From the NCBI RefSeq assembly GCF_030719295.1, contig NZ_CP120997.1, positions 124,001 through 188,000 on the forward strand: a stretch of 64,000 nt of DNA, written 5' to 3'. Positions within the stretch are counted from its first letter, which is position 1, and each line of letters begins with the position of its first letter. The translations under genes and the position numbers were made by a program. The notes under the pieces were generated by a model, which saw nothing but the letters and a program-made list of their open reading frames with translations, searched no databases and had not been told where the DNA came from. The stretch comes from Streptomyces sp. Mut1. Its GTDB lineage: Bacteria; Actinomycetota; Actinomycetes; Streptomycetales; Streptomycetaceae. Of this stretch, positions 58,510 through 64,000 are shown one piece after another.

Positions 58510-59271
58510 ATGGCCCGAGAGTTCGAGGTCCGCAGGCAACAGGACCTGCCCGCCCCACCCGAGCAGGTCTGGAACGCGGTGGCCACCGGCGCCGGCAACC
58601 TCGGCTGGCTCTACCCGATGGAGATCGAGCCGCGCGTCGGCGGAAAGGTCACCCGGGGAGACGCCACCGTCGTGGCCTGGGAACCGCCGCACCACCTGGC
58701 GGTCCGGGCGGCGCAGGACGACGGGTTCTCCAACACGCTCAGCTACCGCGTCGAGGCGGCCGACGGCGCCACGAGCCGCCTGCGGATGGGCATCCACTGG
58801 GTGCACACGGGCGTGGTCGACGACGCCTGGAACTGGGAGACCAAGACCGAAGTGGCCGAGAGGTACGTCGACTTCCATCAGCACTCGCTGGACGAGTACC
58901 TCCGGCACTTCGCCGGCCGCCGGGCCGGCTACGTCACGGCGAGCTGCCCCGAACCGACCTCCGACCCGGGCGACTTCGCGACCCTGCGCCGCCGGCTCGG
59001 CCTCCCGGACGACGCCGTCGCCGGCGACCGGTTCACACTGCTCGCCCCGGGCCCGGAGTGCGAACCCGTGGAGGTGGCCGTCGACTGGCTCAGCACCGAC
59101 TTCGTCGGCCTGCGCGGTCCGGACGCCCTGTACCGGTTCTTCAACGGCAGTACGTGGAACGTGCCGATCCGGCTCGCCCACCATCTGTTCGCCGAGGACA
59201 CCGACGAGGAGCAGGCCACCAAGGCGTGGAACGCCTGGCTCAACGACGACACCCGGACCCAGGAACTCTGA
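58510..59271 (+). CDS. SRPBCC/START-fold (AHSA1-like) protein
   Basis: The 253-residue protein starts with the family pattern REFEVRRQQDLPAPPEQVWNAVATG, then WLYPMEIEPRVGGKVTRGD and AWEPPHHLAVRA, and a long helix around YVDFHQHSLDEYLRHF; the second half (from LRRRLGLPDDAV) looks like a shortened repeat of the same fold. Such proteins bind hydrophobic ligands and some catalyse ring closures. Inside the NRPS-P450 operon it might guide Ahp ring formation or bind the peptide (inference). AAGGAG lies 11 nt before ATG 58510; GTG 58480, overlapping the P450 stop, is an alternative start. Confidence 0.75.
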   Translation: MAREFEVRRQQDLPAPPEQVWNAVATGAGNLGWLYPMEIEPRVGGKVTRGDATVVAWEPPHHLAVRAAQDDGFSNTLSYRVEAADGATSRLRMGIHWVHTGVVDDAWNWETKTEVAERYVDFHQHSLDEYLRHFAGRRAGYVTASCPEPTSDPGDFATLRRRLGLPDDAVAGDRFTLLAPGPECEPVEVAVDWLSTDFVGLRGPDALYRFFNGSTWNVPIRLAHHLFAEDTDEEQATKAWNAWLNDDTRTQEL

Positions 59272-59471
59272 TGGAAACCTCAACGCAGACCGTGCTGTTC
59301 GCCGCCGAGCTCGTCGAGGAGAACGGCGCCTACGCCCTCGTCGTCGAAGACGTGCGGAAGGGCACCGTCCAGACCACACCGGTCCCCGGAGCCATGGTCG
59401 ACAAGCTCCCGGTCTTCCTCGCGGCGCTCACCGCCAAGCTCGCCCCGGTGCGGCAGCGCCGAGGCCGGTAG
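59271..59471 (+). CDS. 66-residue hypothetical protein of the NRPS operon
   Basis: I do not recognise the family. The sequence reads as two short strands and a helix (TVLFAAELVEENGAYALVVEDVR, then VDKLPVFLAALTAKLAPV), with a basic tail. Its ATG shares a base with the previous stop (TGATG), so it is translationally coupled to the SRPBCC gene and likely part of the pathway, perhaps as a small partner protein. Confidence 0.65.
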   Translation: METSTQTVLFAAELVEENGAYALVVEDVRKGTVQTTPVPGAMVDKLPVFLAALTAKLAPVRQRRGR

Positions 59472-59584
59472 CCCCGGGCCGGCAGCGCACCCGCGCCCTC
59501 GCGAGGCGTGCCGGCACCGCGGGCCCCTTGCGGCTCGGTGACCGACCGTCCGCCTCGCCGCCGCGCGTTCGAAGGAATCCGCTA

Positions 59585-59745
59585 AGGGCTGTCCCGTCAT
59601 TCCTGGTGGATCAGCGCGCGGCGTCGGATGCGGTGCATCGCAAGGCGGAGAGGCGCCCGCATACTGGACGTATTCGGGCGTTTCGACAACGCGGCGAGGT
59701 GCCGTAGCTGACGTCGTGCGCCCGCCAGGAATTGCGGGACAGCCC

Positions 59746-59746
<1 letters not shown>
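59585..59746. mobile_element. MITE-like element, 162 bp
   Basis: The ends AGGGCTGTCCCG and CGGGACAGCCCT are exact inverted complements, and the repeat extends to about 25 bp with three mismatches. The interior has no open frame. The size, ends and position between two convergent operons fit a miniature inverted-repeat transposable element, probably mobilised by an insertion sequence with GGGCTGTCCCG ends. The last base forms the third base of the TGA stop of the minus-strand NRPS. No clear target duplication is visible. The paired ends may also work as a terminator. Confidence 0.7.

Positions 59747-64000
<4,254 letters not shown>

Overview
The window is very GC-rich DNA with strong third-position GC bias, GGAGG-type ribosome binding sites, many GTG starts and gene families typical of Streptomyces (a spore-associated SapA-like protein, a DUF5132 protein, MmyB-type and cupin-type XRE regulators, very large NRPS genes). 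It is best read as a Streptomyces chromosome segment rich in specialised metabolism. No rRNA, tRNA or CRISPR array was seen.

Layout. 1-1339: the end of a secreted GH30/ricin-B glycoside hydrolase and a small hypothetical gene, separated by a hairpin terminator. 1583-5833: a tight four-gene operon (methanofuran-type furan synthase MfnB homologue, aldehyde dehydrogenase, zinc alcohol dehydrogenase, SAM methyltransferase) that looks like a small furan-metabolite pathway. 5882-10805: an acetyltransferase, an NAD(P)H quinone reductase with a divergent XRE regulator, a second methyltransferase of the same family, another acetyltransferase and a TetR regulator. 11006-15381: a Tat-exported epoxide-hydrolase-like protein, an MFS exporter, a secreted lipase and a DUF1838 protein. 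15385-20741: a catabolic operon (MHS symporter, amidohydrolase, SnoaL-like protein, three-subunit HcnABC-type oxidase) under a divergent XRE-cupin regulator; two of the three oxidase subunits are broken. 20841-24136: a DUF1295 membrane protein with a divergent TetR gene, a SapA-like secreted protein and a stand-alone KAS III. 24425-29640: an oligopeptide/nickel-type ABC importer operon with a fused permease-ATPase. 30166-32964: a DUF5132 protein and an ABC exporter with a heavy-metal-associated-like head.

33055-59471 is the centrepiece: one 7,981-residue, seven-module NRPS followed by MbtH, a cytochrome P450, a SRPBCC-fold protein and a 66-residue protein, all closely spaced or overlapping. 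Adenylation codes read by eye give X, Thr, X', Pro, Phe, N-methyl-Tyr, Val, ending in a thioesterase. With Pro oxidised by the P450, this is exactly the order of the Ahp-cyclodepsipeptides (cyanopeptolins/micropeptins: side chain-[Thr-X'-Ahp-Phe-NMeTyr-Val], lactone from Val to the Thr hydroxyl). These are serine-protease inhibitors best known from cyanobacteria, with a reported Streptomyces member called streptopeptolin.

59746-64000 (minus strand, running off the window) is the end of a second NRPS: C-A(Phe)-T-reductase. It predicts release of a C-terminal phenylalaninal, the warhead of chymostatin/MAPI-type protease inhibitors. The two synthetases converge on a 162-bp MITE-like element. The window therefore appears to place two chemically unrelated protease-inhibitor pathways side by side.
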